This document shows, piece by piece, positions 19,147 through 27,856 of a stretch of DNA of 64,000 nucleotides. The notes beneath the pieces were generated by a model. It was not told where the DNA came from. It made no database searches and saw only the letters and a program-made list of their open reading frames with translations. Source of the DNA: PALSA-1006 sp963733265 (GTDB taxonomy: Bacteria; Pseudomonadota; Gammaproteobacteria; Burkholderiales; Gallionellaceae); assembly GCA_963733265.1 (NCBI GenBank), contig CAVTCF010000003.1, positions 372,001 to 436,000 on the forward strand, given 5' to 3'. Every line of letters starts with the position of its first letter. Within the stretch, counting starts at the first letter, position 1. A program made the position numbers and the translations under genes.

Positions 19147-19347
19147 ATGGCAATGAAAATCAATACGGACTTGTGTACTTCTTGTGGCGATTGTGAGCCG
19201 GAATGTCCGACGAGTTCTATCAGTGTAAAAAAAGGGCTGTATATTATCAATGCGAGCGAATGTACTGAATGCGAGGGTGATTACTCAAAACCGCAATGCG
19301 TGAAGTTGTGCCCGATCAAAGGTTGCATTACGCAGTTAGTGGTTTAA
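19147..19347 (+). CDS. 2[4Fe-4S] ferredoxin (VnfF-like)
   Basis: A 66-residue ferredoxin with CTSCGDCEPECPTSS and CTECEGDYSKPQCVKLCP, the NifF-associated/FdxN-type spacing with an insert in the second cluster. Such a ferredoxin directly follows vnfH in Azotobacter. It is likely an electron carrier to VnfH or to cofactor assembly. It is 70 bp after vnfH with AAAGGAATTAGGT before the ATG. Confidence 0.85.
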   Translation: MAMKINTDLCTSCGDCEPECPTSSISVKKGLYIINASECTECEGDYSKPQCVKLCPIKGCITQLVV

Positions 19348-19374
19348 GGGTTCAGCGAATTAGGGAGTCGTGCA

Positions 19375-19557
19375 ATGGCAATGATGATTGATCCATCCGA
19401 TTGTAGCTTGTGTGGTGATTGCAAGCCGACTTGCCCGACCCGATCCATCACTGAGATTGATGGAGTGTTTTCAATTAATCCGGAAACATGTAATGAGTGC
19501 GATGGCGACCCGAAGTGTCTGGCGGGATGCGCGACGGGTTGCATTTATCCTAATTAG
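19375..19557 (+). CDS. Second 2[4Fe-4S] ferredoxin
   Basis: A 60-residue ferredoxin with CSLCGDCKPTCPTRS and CNECDGDPKCLAGCATGC. It is a tandem paralogue of the preceding ferredoxin, 28 bp downstream. The shorter second-cluster insert and different charge suggest partner specialisation. Overlap of function is possible. Confidence 0.85.
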   Translation: MAMMIDPSDCSLCGDCKPTCPTRSITEIDGVFSINPETCNECDGDPKCLAGCATGCIYPN

Positions 19558-19566
19558 GAGCGGCAA

Positions 19567-20304
19567 ATGGCTCAACCTCTTTCCCGTCAACTTGCACTGC
19601 GAATCGGCCTTGCGGCCAGAGCCTTACCCAATGTCACGCCAAAGTTTTTGGTAGAGTTGTTGATAGAGGTGCTCAAGCTGCCACTGACTGATGCCAAGTT
19701 AAAAGCACTCACTATTTATCAATTGCGCACGGCAAAAAATGGCGCGCTCAAATCAGTGCCGCGCCAAGTGCTGAGTGCAGCCTGTGCCTATTTGCGAGAC
19801 AAAGCGGCTGTAGACATTATCGATACTTCCCTTCCCGACATCGTTGCGTATGAGGAAGGCGACATGCGCGGTTCAATAAGATTGGCGATTGCCACGGATC
19901 GAGGTTTGAATGTAAATGCTCATTTCGGCTCCTGTCTCCGATTTTTGGTTTATCAGGTTTCAGCAAATGAAACTCGCTTAATTGATGTGCGCGGAACTGC
20001 GGGAGCAAAAAGTGCAAAAGACCCGCAAGTCTGGCGAGCCGAACTGGTGAATGATTGTCATTTAGTGCTGGCCGAATCCATCGGTCTGCCCGATGTGGCC
20101 AGACTCATGAAAGACGGTATTTATCCGGTGAAGTATCCGGAAACACGACTTGTATCAGATGCGCTCGCCGATATTCAGCATATACTGCGTGAAGCGCCAC
20201 CACCATGGCTGGGTAAACTGATGGGGCATCATGAATTAGCGCGCAGACGACTTCCGCAACTGCTTGCTGTTCCTAACGAGCATGGAAATAGACACCCTGT
20301 ATGA
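19567..20304 (+). CDS. NafY/VnfY-like cofactor-binding protein
   Basis: A 245-residue two-domain protein. The N-terminal part (residues about 1-95) is all-helical and matches the NafY N-domain style (LPNVTPKFLVELLIEVLKLPLTDAKL...), which docks apo-dinitrogenase. The C-terminal part (from about 98, SIRLAIATDRGLNVNAHFGSCLRFLVYQV) is a NifX-fold cofactor-binding domain with the H-F-G loop. It ends with APPPWLGKLMGHHELARRRL. NafY and VnfY stabilise apo-enzyme and deliver cofactor. It starts 10 bp after the second ferredoxin with AGGAG upstream, so it belongs to the vnfH operon. Confidence 0.8.
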   Translation: MAQPLSRQLALRIGLAARALPNVTPKFLVELLIEVLKLPLTDAKLKALTIYQLRTAKNGALKSVPRQVLSAACAYLRDKAAVDIIDTSLPDIVAYEEGDMRGSIRLAIATDRGLNVNAHFGSCLRFLVYQVSANETRLIDVRGTAGAKSAKDPQVWRAELVNDCHLVLAESIGLPDVARLMKDGIYPVKYPETRLVSDALADIQHILREAPPPWLGKLMGHHELARRRLPQLLAVPNEHGNRHPV

Positions 20305-20426
20305 CGAAGCCAAAACAATTCCCCTCCGCTTCGCTCCCCACTTTGAAAAAGAGGACTAGGGGGATTTGCTATTGTTTCACGTTAACTAACGATTAGCATT
20401 TAACTTCTTACCCAGGTCAATACCAA

Positions 20427-20816
20427 ATGGATTGCCCACAAGTTCCACTAGATTTCATGAATGAAGATCATGCGCAATTTATTGCCCAGCGCGATAAATT
20501 GCTGGGCTTGATATATTCGTATGCGCCTGCCGAGGTATTGGATCAAGAGCTTGATGCGTTACTTGAACATACTCGCAAACACTTTGCCGAGGAAAATCGG
20601 CAAATGATCGAGAAACATTTCCCGCCTTATCTCACACACCAAAGTGAACACGAGCGTACGCTGCTGGACATGGAGGCACATATTGCAGACTGGAAACAGA
20701 ATCGTGATAGTGACGTGTTACAAAACTGGCTTAAAGTTACTTTGGCTGACTGGTTAATAAATCATATCAACACGATGGACTTTGTTTCTGCGTGGTTTAT
20801 ATCCGAGCAGCAGTAA
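20427..20816 (+). CDS. Hemerythrin-like protein
   Basis: A 129-residue four-helix protein of the bacterial hemerythrin type. Candidate di-iron ligands are HTRKHFAEENRQM (His and Glu), HQSEHERTLL, and HINTMD near the C-terminus. The first ligand helix reads MNEDHAQFIAQRDKLL. Such proteins bind O2, or sometimes NO, and occur in microaerobic diazotrophs. It lies after the vnfH operon, separated by about 120 bp, with no sigma54 signal of its own. Confidence 0.8.
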   Translation: MDCPQVPLDFMNEDHAQFIAQRDKLLGLIYSYAPAEVLDQELDALLEHTRKHFAEENRQMIEKHFPPYLTHQSEHERTLLDMEAHIADWKQNRDSDVLQNWLKVTLADWLINHINTMDFVSAWFISEQQ

Positions 20817-20982
20817 ACCCTGTTTTCTCAACTGTAATAAAATTTATAGGGTATCCATAATCTGTGGTTGAATTACAATTGCAGTAGTCCTTTCATAACA
20901 AGGGGGCGAACCAGTCATTGAAAATTCAACGATGATAATGCCTGCATCAGACAACTTGCAGCGGGCATTCGACATAATCGAA

Positions 20983-21654
20983 TTACTTAACTTCAATCTT
21001 TATAACTATCTCTTCAATGGATGCCGCAGGCTTCCCATCCTTCATCGACGGAAAGAACTTCCAATTCTTCAGTGTGCTGAGCAGCAAGCGATTCAATTTA
21101 GGATTGGGCGTTGGCCTGATCAGTTCGACGGTGGTTGTGCCGTCAACCGCAACATGAAATCGGGCCACTGCTGAGGCACTTAGAGCGTCCTGTCTCAGCT
21201 CGTCAGGAATCTGGGGAATAGGTTGATAGATCACCTTTGCGCTTATATTTTGCGTGACGTTGTTAGTCGTTTTACTCGGCTCTTGTTGCGTGGGAGTCAG
21301 TGGTTCTTTGGGTGAAATTGGGGCTGTCGATGTTGTTGGCTCTACGATAGGCTTTTCAACCGGAGTAGGTGGAGCTGTTTTTTCAAGGCTGGGTTGTGGT
21401 ATGACAATTGGCGGTGTTGGCCTGCTTTGTTTTGCAGGCGGAGTGTTGACAGTCTGAGCTGGCTCAGTAATTTCTATCAGTTGCGCATCAATGGCTGGAG
21501 GCTCAGGAAAACGTTCGTTTGATCCACCCATGAACACCGCGAACGACCAGAGTATTGCAACCCAGATTGCAATGGCAGCAGGGAAAGTCCAATACAGACG
21601 ACGCCAGAGAGTGTCCTGCTCCCAATTGCTAAATGTAATAGCGTTAGTCGACAT
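20983..21654 (-). CDS. tonB: TonB energy-transducing protein
   Basis: About 223 residues. An N-terminal membrane anchor (FPAAIAIWVAILWSFAVFM, about residues 22-40) is followed by a long Pro-rich periplasmic linker (PPAKQSRPTPPIVIPQPS...) and a C-terminal TonB domain (DALSASAVARFHVAVDGTTTVELIRPTPNPKLNRLLLSTLKNWKFFP). It transmits the inner-membrane proton gradient to outer-membrane receptors. I start at MSTNAITF (21654), which overlaps the end of exbD by 11 bp, so translation is probably coupled. Last gene of a four-gene unit with the receptor, exbB and exbD. Confidence 0.85.
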   Translation of the reverse strand: MSTNAITFSNWEQDTLWRRLYWTFPAAIAIWVAILWSFAVFMGGSNERFPEPPAIDAQLIEITEPAQTVNTPPAKQSRPTPPIVIPQPSLEKTAPPTPVEKPIVEPTTSTAPISPKEPLTPTQQEPSKTTNNVTQNISAKVIYQPIPQIPDELRQDALSASAVARFHVAVDGTTTVELIRPTPNPKLNRLLLSTLKNWKFFPSMKDGKPAASIEEIVIKIEVK

Positions 21655-22054
21655 GTTTAACAGCAATCAGAAAATGTTGTGCGCCTGCCTCACGTGCCTT
21701 CAACATTGCTTGAATGGTGACCCCATTGGTCGCTGCGCCATCGGCAGCAACAATAACGTTGGACTCGGTTCCGGTAAGCATTGGCTTTAAAGTTGATGCC
21801 AGCGACTCAATCGTAACCGGTGTTTTATCCAAAAATATTTTACCTTCCTTCGTTACGGTTAACGTCACAGTGTTCTTAGCCTGCACAGGCATCGGTGCAG
21901 CATGGCCCTGAGGTAGATTGATGGGTAAGGAATGCAAGTTCTGCATCGACAATGAAGCCAACATAAATGTCGCCAGCAGAAAAAACATCACGTCAATCAT
22001 CGGAATGATTTCGATGCGCCCCTTTTTGACTTGGCGCGCTCTACGCAGTTTCAT
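21644..22054 (-). CDS. exbD: ExbD/TolR-family biopolymer transport protein
   Basis: A 136-residue inner-membrane protein with one N-terminal membrane helix (IPMIDVMFFLLATFMLASLSM) carrying the essential Asp of the family (D in MIDVMF), then a periplasmic domain. It works with ExbB to energise TonB. Overlaps exbB by 14 bp and tonB by 11 bp. Confidence 0.85.
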   Translation of the reverse strand: MKLRRARQVKKGRIEIIPMIDVMFFLLATFMLASLSMQNLHSLPINLPQGHAAPMPVQAKNTVTLTVTKEGKIFLDKTPVTIESLASTLKPMLTGTESNVIVAADGAATNGVTIQAMLKAREAGAQHFLIAVKHVD

Positions 22055-22694
22055 GAGATTTCTCCCGCTCGTGTTCGCCCAATCGAATGTTGTCTAACAA
22101 TCTTGTCCCTAAGCGTTCCATTTCATCAAGCGCTTGAGATTGGCGACGGGAAAAGTAATTAAATGCGAATAGAGAAATGACTGCGATAAAAAGACCGAGG
22201 GCTGTAGCGATCAACGCTTGAGCCACGCCACTGGTGACTCCGGTTGGGTCGACTATCCCGCTTCCGCCGAATAATTGAAACGAATGCATCATCCCCGAAA
22301 TTGTACCGAGCAATCCAAGAAGTGGCGCAGCTGTCACGATAGTTTCGAGAACCCACAATCCACGACTCAAGGATTTTTCAATCACTAAGGCTTCATCTCC
22401 CGCGCGAGACTCAACCCACCAAGACGGTTTATCCCGATTTTCACTAATGACTCGAAAGAATCTGGAAAAATAGTTCTGTGCCCCAAGCCCAACCAGATGC
22501 TGCTCCAGATCACTCCACGCAAATCCGTAGGTTTCGATCAGTCGTAACAGTTCTTTGGATAACCTGACATACTTAAAGTACACAAAAAACTTATCGACAG
22601 TAATTACCAAGGCCAGAATGGCAAGTACCAATAACGGATACACCATCGCGCCACCAAATTTTATTGCTTGAAGTGCTTCTTGAATGTCCTGCAT
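22041..22694 (-). CDS. exbB: ExbB/TolQ-family proton channel protein
   Basis: About 217 residues with three membrane segments: GAMVYPLLVLAILALVITVDKFF, LWVLETIVTAAPLLGLLGTISGM and GVAQALIATALGLFIAVISLFAFNYF. The middle pair is the hallmark of MotA/TolQ/ExbB channels. I start at ATG 22694 (MQDIQEAL) with GAGG upstream; a GTG at 22706 is an alternative. Directly downstream of the TonB-dependent receptor. Confidence 0.85.
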   Translation of the reverse strand: MQDIQEALQAIKFGGAMVYPLLVLAILALVITVDKFFVYFKYVRLSKELLRLIETYGFAWSDLEQHLVGLGAQNYFSRFFRVISENRDKPSWWVESRAGDEALVIEKSLSRGLWVLETIVTAAPLLGLLGTISGMMHSFQLFGGSGIVDPTGVTSGVAQALIATALGLFIAVISLFAFNYFSRRQSQALDEMERLGTRLLDNIRLGEHEREKSHETA

Positions 22695-22722
22695 CGTATG
22701 CCTCACTAAATTGGGAAGAATG

Positions 22723-22744
22723 GGAAGAGGTGATTACCTCTTCC
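22723..22744 (-). terminator. Hairpin between receptor and exbB
   Basis: Perfect 9-bp inverted repeat GGAAGAGGT-gatt-ACCTCTTCC without a T tract on the minus strand. It more likely stabilises or processes the mRNA, reducing exbBD-tonB expression relative to the receptor, than fully terminates. Confidence 0.5.
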
Positions 22745-22752
22745 GCGATCAA

Positions 22753-25122
22753 TTAAAACTTCTTACTTAAACCAAGAAATATCCCGCGACGTGGCCCATA
22801 TTGAGGTGCAAAAACGCCTATCCCTGAACCGTCACGAATTTCGTATACGTGGTCAAAGGCATTATTAACCACAAGCCTTACGTCGATCTTTCCAAAGTCT
22901 GCGAAATCCATTTTGCGTATCGCGCCTAAATTGACAACGGTATAGTCTGGCAAACTAGACGTATTGGCAAAACCGCTACGTAATCCGCTTTCATATATCA
23001 AGTCTCCTGTCCAGCGAGTGTCTGACCAAAGATAGGAGCCACCAGTGGAAACCGTCATGGCTTGTTCATGATCAACATTGACCCAGTTATTGGCTGCGTA
23101 ATCGAGTGTGGCCTGATCAAACAGGTATTGGCTTGAAATGATGTTTGTTGCCATGCTTACGGTTCTGGCAAAATTGGCATAGCCGGATAAATTGTCGGAT
23201 TTATAGTTTGCCGTTAACTCAACACCGTAAATCTTGCCTTCGGCATAGTTGTAGGGAGTCAAGAGAAGCGCGGGGCCAAACTGACCTTCATCAATGGTAT
23301 TTTGAGTTTTCTTATAGAAACTATCGAATCCCAGAGAAGTGGTTGGCGTTAGTTGATGGGTAACGCCAGCATCATAATAGTCACCACGTTCAGACTTAAC
23401 CGGTGAGTTCAACGGAGATGCTGGTGCATTGGTGGTGTTATTGAACAGCGCCAGTGTGCTCGATGAAACCAGTTCGGTCGGTGGCGGAGTAAAGTAACGG
23501 GCATAACCTGCATGCCACGTGGTCTGCTCATTCGCCTTGTAAACTGCGCCTAGCCTCGGACTAAATTGTTGTTCAGTAACGTAGGCGTTGACTGCGTCAA
23601 AGCGTTCGCCATAATTTACCGTCAATTTGTCAGTGGCCTTCCATTCATCTTGTAGGTAAATTCCAAACAAGGTATTGCCATTTTTTGAATTGTTGTCGGC
23701 GATGGCGTAGGGTGCGCTAATAACGTTCCCGTTTACATCTACATTAAACACGGTGGAATTGTTATTGCTAACCACGTTTTCACTGTTGCCAAAGACCCCC
23801 ATTCTGAGCGTGTGAGTATCATTCAGGCGATCACTTCCATCGACCTGAATTCCGGTGCTTGAACTGCTTTTAAATAAGTCAGAAGCGATGCCATTGAAAG
23901 CCAGATTTCCCGCTATGTCCGGCATGTAATGAAAGCTGGAGTAGCGTGTAAACAGTGAGGCTTGATAGTCGATATTATCGTTGAAAGAGCTTTGATACGT
24001 GGCTACGCCAAAACGGTTTGTTTCCAGCTGTTGATCATTTAGCGTAGCAGAGTTGTAGCCAGTCAAACCCATTTGTCCGAGAATACCGATACCGTTTGGA
24101 TCAGGTGTTTGGCCGGGATTGTTCGGTATTTGAAACCTGCCATCGTAACTGCCAAACATAAAGCTCAACTTCGAAGTGGAATTTAGAAGATAAGACAGGT
24201 ACGCAAATCCCTTATCTTGGTTGGTCGTGTCGTGAATTGGATTAACGCTGGAGGTCGGATTTTCGATGCCTACGTTGTTAGTCAGGAATGAGCCATCAAC
24301 AAAATATGTCAGATTTCCATTCGTGTTGCCATACTCAAAGCTGGGGTTATATGTTTGGTTGCTGCCCATATAAAGATCAACACTTCCGCCCGCTTCAAAA
24401 TTGCTTTTAGTGGTGATTTCGATGACACCCGCAGTACGGTATCCGTACTGCGCTGGAAGCGCTCCCGTCAATAAGTCCACTTTCTGTGCGAAGCGTGTAT
24501 CCAATGCTTGGCCGAATCCGCTAATTCCTTCTGGCAGGATCACCCCATTGATACGGTACTGTGTATTGGCATGATCGCCTCGCACGTGCAATTGACCAAA
24601 TGAATCATTGACGACCCCGGGTGCTTGGAGCAGCACTTGGTTCATGGGCGTGCTATCACCTAGTGGCAAATTATCAATGTTGCCGGCATCAAAGCTGTAG
24701 ACACTTCCACCTGTTTTTGGTGACAAACTATTTCTTGCCTGGTTCAGGCGGTCAGCCGTAATCTGTACCTCAAGATCATTTTTAGAAGTCAGCATCACCG
24801 TAGTCGATGTATCCTTTCCGGCGGCCACGGTAACAATAGATGTTCCCAGCTGAAAACCTTTCTTTTCTGTCATCAGTACATACGTGTTCTGAGGAACGTT
24901 TGAGAAAGTGAAGCTACCCTCTGTATCGGCTTCAGTACTGCCTAGAATATCACCTGCTGAGTTTTTTAGATTTAAGCTGGCTTTAGCAATGGGGCGCCCC
25001 AAAGCATCCTGAACTAACCCATGAATTTCTTCGGCTTCTGCAGCAGCCTGCACAAATACAGTTAAGGCAAACAGAATGGATGGCACAAATGCGCCGCCCA
25101 CCCAATTATTGAATGATGACAT
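22753..25122 (-). CDS. TonB-dependent outer-membrane receptor
   Basis: A 789-residue receptor. A signal peptide ends near QAAAEA (residue about 31), a carboxypeptidase-regulatory-like beta domain follows (HGLVQDALGRPIAKASLNL to about 115), then the plug (GGSVYSFDAGNIDNLPLGDSTPMNQVLLQAPGV, about 135-240) and a long barrel ending in the aromatic FLGLSKKF. No STN signalling domain is present, so it does not signal through a classical FecR route. The ligand cannot be read. Its location between vnfH and vnfD, with a dedicated TonB-ExbBD, allows a role in metal-chelate uptake (for example V or Fe siderophores), which is inference. GGGAG precedes the ATG. Confidence 0.85.
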   Translation of the reverse strand: MSSFNNWVGGAFVPSILFALTVFVQAAAEAEEIHGLVQDALGRPIAKASLNLKNSAGDILGSTEADTEGSFTFSNVPQNTYVLMTEKKGFQLGTSIVTVAAGKDTSTTVMLTSKNDLEVQITADRLNQARNSLSPKTGGSVYSFDAGNIDNLPLGDSTPMNQVLLQAPGVVNDSFGQLHVRGDHANTQYRINGVILPEGISGFGQALDTRFAQKVDLLTGALPAQYGYRTAGVIEITTKSNFEAGGSVDLYMGSNQTYNPSFEYGNTNGNLTYFVDGSFLTNNVGIENPTSSVNPIHDTTNQDKGFAYLSYLLNSTSKLSFMFGSYDGRFQIPNNPGQTPDPNGIGILGQMGLTGYNSATLNDQQLETNRFGVATYQSSFNDNIDYQASLFTRYSSFHYMPDIAGNLAFNGIASDLFKSSSSTGIQVDGSDRLNDTHTLRMGVFGNSENVVSNNNSTVFNVDVNGNVISAPYAIADNNSKNGNTLFGIYLQDEWKATDKLTVNYGERFDAVNAYVTEQQFSPRLGAVYKANEQTTWHAGYARYFTPPPTELVSSSTLALFNNTTNAPASPLNSPVKSERGDYYDAGVTHQLTPTTSLGFDSFYKKTQNTIDEGQFGPALLLTPYNYAEGKIYGVELTANYKSDNLSGYANFARTVSMATNIISSQYLFDQATLDYAANNWVNVDHEQAMTVSTGGSYLWSDTRWTGDLIYESGLRSGFANTSSLPDYTVVNLGAIRKMDFADFGKIDVRLVVNNAFDHVYEIRDGSGIGVFAPQYGPRRGIFLGLSKKF

Positions 25123-25199
25123 TTTTTACTCCCGAAAATAAATATCGCCCGTTTCTTAAAAGAAACGAAACACTTGCTTAATAAATTACTGAGGATTGT

Positions 25200-25496
25200 T
25201 TAAGCAGTGAAGCGAGGAGGTGCACGGGAGTGGTAGGAAGCATAGTAAGCACAGGCAATTAGAGTTGTCTTTTGCTTATTAGGCAGGTAAAACAGAAAAA
25301 GCAGCATCGATACGATTAATGCTGCAACTGGGGCAGCTACATCGAGAGGCGTATGTGCAACTACTTGGCAAACAGGGCAAGCCGCCTCTATGGCTGCAGT
25401 TTCGTGGTGGTGCGTTGACTCGATGAGCTGAAGGCCGAGAAGTGCAAAGAATACACCGCCCAAAATCCAATAGCGCAAAGTTTTAGTCAGTTTCAT
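25200..25496 (-). CDS. Small His/Cys-containing membrane protein
   Basis: About 98 residues: one membrane segment (ILGGVFFALLGLQLIES), a THHHETAAIEAACPVCQVV motif with His triplet and C-P-V-C, then a second membrane segment (VAALIVSMLLFLFYLP). This layout resembles DUF2946-type proteins often found beside TonB receptors and metal genes. I start at ATG 25496, with GGGGTGGGG before it. It lies 77 bp upstream of the receptor on the same strand and may be in its operon; a small inverted repeat (CGTTTCTT-aa-AAGAAACG) sits between. Confidence 0.6.
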   Translation of the reverse strand: MKLTKTLRYWILGGVFFALLGLQLIESTHHHETAAIEAACPVCQVVAHTPLDVAAPVAALIVSMLLFLFYLPNKQKTTLIACAYYASYHSRAPPRFTA

Positions 25497-25738
25497 TTTA
25501 AACCCCACCCCTCAGAACAAAGGCAAAACCTACACTCGCCTTGGACAGGCGATTGATGGATTTTGTAGCTGAAAAAGTTGAATTTGAATGGAAACGCATT
25601 TTTAGATTTGAACACAACCAAATTGCAAAAGCAACGAGGTGAATTTGTAATATTTAAAAATTTAATACGATTGGGATGAAGTTGATACGCTAGAAAGAGG
25701 AAATATTCTGCACAGTTTGGAACACACCGCATCAATTC

Positions 25739-25752
25739 GTACGCGCATGAAC
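25739..25752 (+). promoter_or_regulatory. VnfA-type activator site upstream of vnfD
   Basis: GTAC-GCGCAT-GAAC, the same dyad form as at vnfH. It lies 177 bp before the -24 element. Because it is in a divergent region it could also act on the receptor side, although no sigma54 promoter was found there. Confidence 0.65.
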
Positions 25753-25928
25753 GAACCTATCACGGGAGCTTTAAACGAATGAATAAAGTTTTGAAAAAAT
25801 TCATGGTATTTTGATTAAATAAATTAAAAATTCATCCCTGAAAAAATAAATCAATACATTGAATAAACAGTTATTTATTGCAAGTCGCGAGATGTTAATT
25901 TATTTATTTTCGAAGCGCATATTCGGGG

Positions 25929-25944
25929 TGGCATAGATTCTGCT
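25929..25944 (+). promoter_or_regulatory. Sigma54 promoter of vnfDGK
   Basis: TGGCATAGATTCTGCT keeps the GG and GC pairs with correct spacing; the -12 block reads CTGCT rather than TTGCT. It lies 88 bp before the vnfD ATG. Confidence 0.65.
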
Positions 25945-26031
25945 GAACAGTCCTTGCCTAACTAATTCTCAGGCTGTCTGTTAACCCCGGTCATGGCTGG
26001 CACCAAGACCGTTTTATAAGGAGATCTTATT

Positions 26032-27456
26032 ATGCCAATGGTCTTGCTCAACTGCGATAAAGACATCCCGGAGCGTCAAAAACATATTTATCTGAAAGCT
26101 CCAGACGAGGATACCCGCGACTATTTACCTCTTTCCAATGCAGCCACAATTCCAGGCACGTTGTCTGAACGCGGCTGTGCTTTCTGCGGCGCGAAGCTGG
26201 TTATCGGCGGCGTACTGAAAGATACCATTCAGATGATCCACGGGCCGCTCGGTTGTGCCTATGATACATGGCACACTAAGCGCTACCCGACCGATAACGG
26301 TCACTTCAACATGAAGTACGTTTGGTCAACGGACATGAAAGAAAGTCATATCGTGTTCGGTGGTGAAAAGCGTCTTGAAAAAAGCATGCATGAAGCTTTC
26401 GACGAAATGCCCGAAATCAAACGCATGATTGTATATACAACTTGCCCGACAGCGCTGATCGGCGACGACATCAAGGCCGTAGCCAAGAAGGTGATGAAGG
26501 ATCGTCCAGATGTGGATGTGTTCACTGTTGACTGCCCGGGGTTCTCCGGCGTGTCCCAGTCCAAGGGGCACCACGTTCTCAATATCGGCTGGATCAATGA
26601 AAAAGTTGATACGCTGGAAAAGGAAATCACCAGCGAGTACACGATGAATTTTATCGGCGACTTCAACATTCAGGGTGACACCCAATTGTTGCAAACTTAC
26701 TGGGATCGTCTTGGCATTCAAGTTATTTCTCACTTCACCGGCAATGGCACATACGACGATTTGCGCTGCATGCATCAAGCCAAACTCAACGTGGTTAACT
26801 GCGCACGTTCTTCCGGCTACATCGCCAACGAATTGAAGAAGCGTTATGGCATTCCACGTCTGGATATTGACTCCTGGGGTTTCAGCTACATGGCAGAAGG
26901 TATCCGCAAGATTTGCGCATTCTTTGGCATCGAAGAAAGAGGTGAGAAACTGATTGCTGAGGAAGAAGCCAAATGGAAGCCGAAGCTTGACTGGTACAAG
27001 GAACGTCTCAAAGGAACAAAAATGGCGATCTGGACAGGCGGCCCGCGTTTGTGGCACTGGACTAAATCAGTTGAAGACGATCTCGGTATCCACGTGGTGG
27101 CGATGTCCTCCAAGTTCGGACACGAGGAAGATTTCGAAAAGGTCATTGCTCGCGGAAAAGAAGGAACCTATTACATTGATGATGGCAATGAGCTGGAATT
27201 TTTCGAGATCATTGATTTGATCAAACCGGATGTAATTTTTACCGGTCCGCGCGTGGGTGAGTTGGTGAAGAAGTTGCACATTCCTTATGTGAATGGTCAC
27301 GGCTATCACAATGGGCCATACATGGGCTTTGAAGGTTTTGTGAATCTGGCGCGCGATACTTATAACGCTGTTTATAACCCTTTGCGTCACTTGGCCGGTG
27401 TTGATATTCGTGATAACGCCCAGACTACACCAATCATCTTGAGGGAGGCAGCATGA
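26032..27456 (+). CDS. vnfD: Vanadium nitrogenase alpha subunit VnfD
   Basis: A 474-residue alpha chain, the same length as Azotobacter VnfD and very similar along its whole length as I remember it. P-cluster cysteines lie in RGCAFCGAK, GPLGCAYDTW and YTTCPTALIGDD. The FeV-cofactor cysteine lies in VVNCARSSGYIANEL and the cofactor histidine in NGHGYHNGPYMG. The loop TGGPRLWHW (around residue 335) is the V-type signature that holds the carbonate ligand in VFe protein; Mo enzymes have a different loop. AAGGAG is placed 9 bases before the ATG. It reduces N2 at FeV-cofactor as part of the VnfDGK complex in the cytoplasm. Confidence 0.97.
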   Translation: MPMVLLNCDKDIPERQKHIYLKAPDEDTRDYLPLSNAATIPGTLSERGCAFCGAKLVIGGVLKDTIQMIHGPLGCAYDTWHTKRYPTDNGHFNMKYVWSTDMKESHIVFGGEKRLEKSMHEAFDEMPEIKRMIVYTTCPTALIGDDIKAVAKKVMKDRPDVDVFTVDCPGFSGVSQSKGHHVLNIGWINEKVDTLEKEITSEYTMNFIGDFNIQGDTQLLQTYWDRLGIQVISHFTGNGTYDDLRCMHQAKLNVVNCARSSGYIANELKKRYGIPRLDIDSWGFSYMAEGIRKICAFFGIEERGEKLIAEEEAKWKPKLDWYKERLKGTKMAIWTGGPRLWHWTKSVEDDLGIHVVAMSSKFGHEEDFEKVIARGKEGTYYIDDGNELEFFEIIDLIKPDVIFTGPRVGELVKKLHIPYVNGHGYHNGPYMGFEGFVNLARDTYNAVYNPLRHLAGVDIRDNAQTTPIILREAA

Positions 27457-27797
27457 AACTCGAAGACAAAATAGAAGATGTTTTTGCTTATACCGAAGAA
27501 CGTTGCCTGTGGCAGTTTTACTCGCGCACCTGGGATCGTGAAGAAAATATTGAAGGTGTTGTGAATCAGGCAATCGCACTTCTTTCCGGAAAACCCGGAA
27601 ATCGTGAAAAGCCGATGGATCGTTTGCATTACGCAGATGCAAAAATCATGGTGGATGATTTGCGCGAACGTTATACCTGGGTGAATGAGGCAAATGAACC
27701 AGAAATCCGCGAAGTAATGGAAGGTCTTAAAAAGCGTCTGGTGGATACCACGATCACCCGATCAACGAACCGTGAACTTACCCATCATCTTTATTAA
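27453..27797 (+). CDS. vnfG: Vanadium nitrogenase delta subunit VnfG
   Basis: A 114-residue delta subunit, present only in V- and Fe-only nitrogenases. Typical features are the acidic N-terminus (MKLEDKIEDVFAYTEERCLWQFYSRTWDREENIEG) and ERYTWVNEANEPEIREVMEGLKKRLVDTTI. It caps VnfD and is needed for activity. The start overlaps the vnfD stop as ATGA, so translation is coupled. Confidence 0.95.
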   Translation: MKLEDKIEDVFAYTEERCLWQFYSRTWDREENIEGVVNQAIALLSGKPGNREKPMDRLHYADAKIMVDDLRERYTWVNEANEPEIREVMEGLKKRLVDTTITRSTNRELTHHLY

Positions 27798-27856
27798 TTG
27801 ATTTGACGTGACGGGCAGTCAGTGTGATTTCCCGTCCACTTCCAAGGAGAATAACC

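Larger units (their letters stand above)
25509..26031. other. vnfD upstream region
   Basis: About 520 bp, AT-rich, no convincing gene. It is the divergent region between the receptor unit and vnfDGK and contains one VnfA-type dyad and the vnfD sigma54 promoter. Confidence 0.6.

Noticed and set aside
26326..27642. Long minus-strand frames opposite vnfD and vnfG
   Set aside because: Shadows of highly expressed genes; no ribosome sites or known domains.
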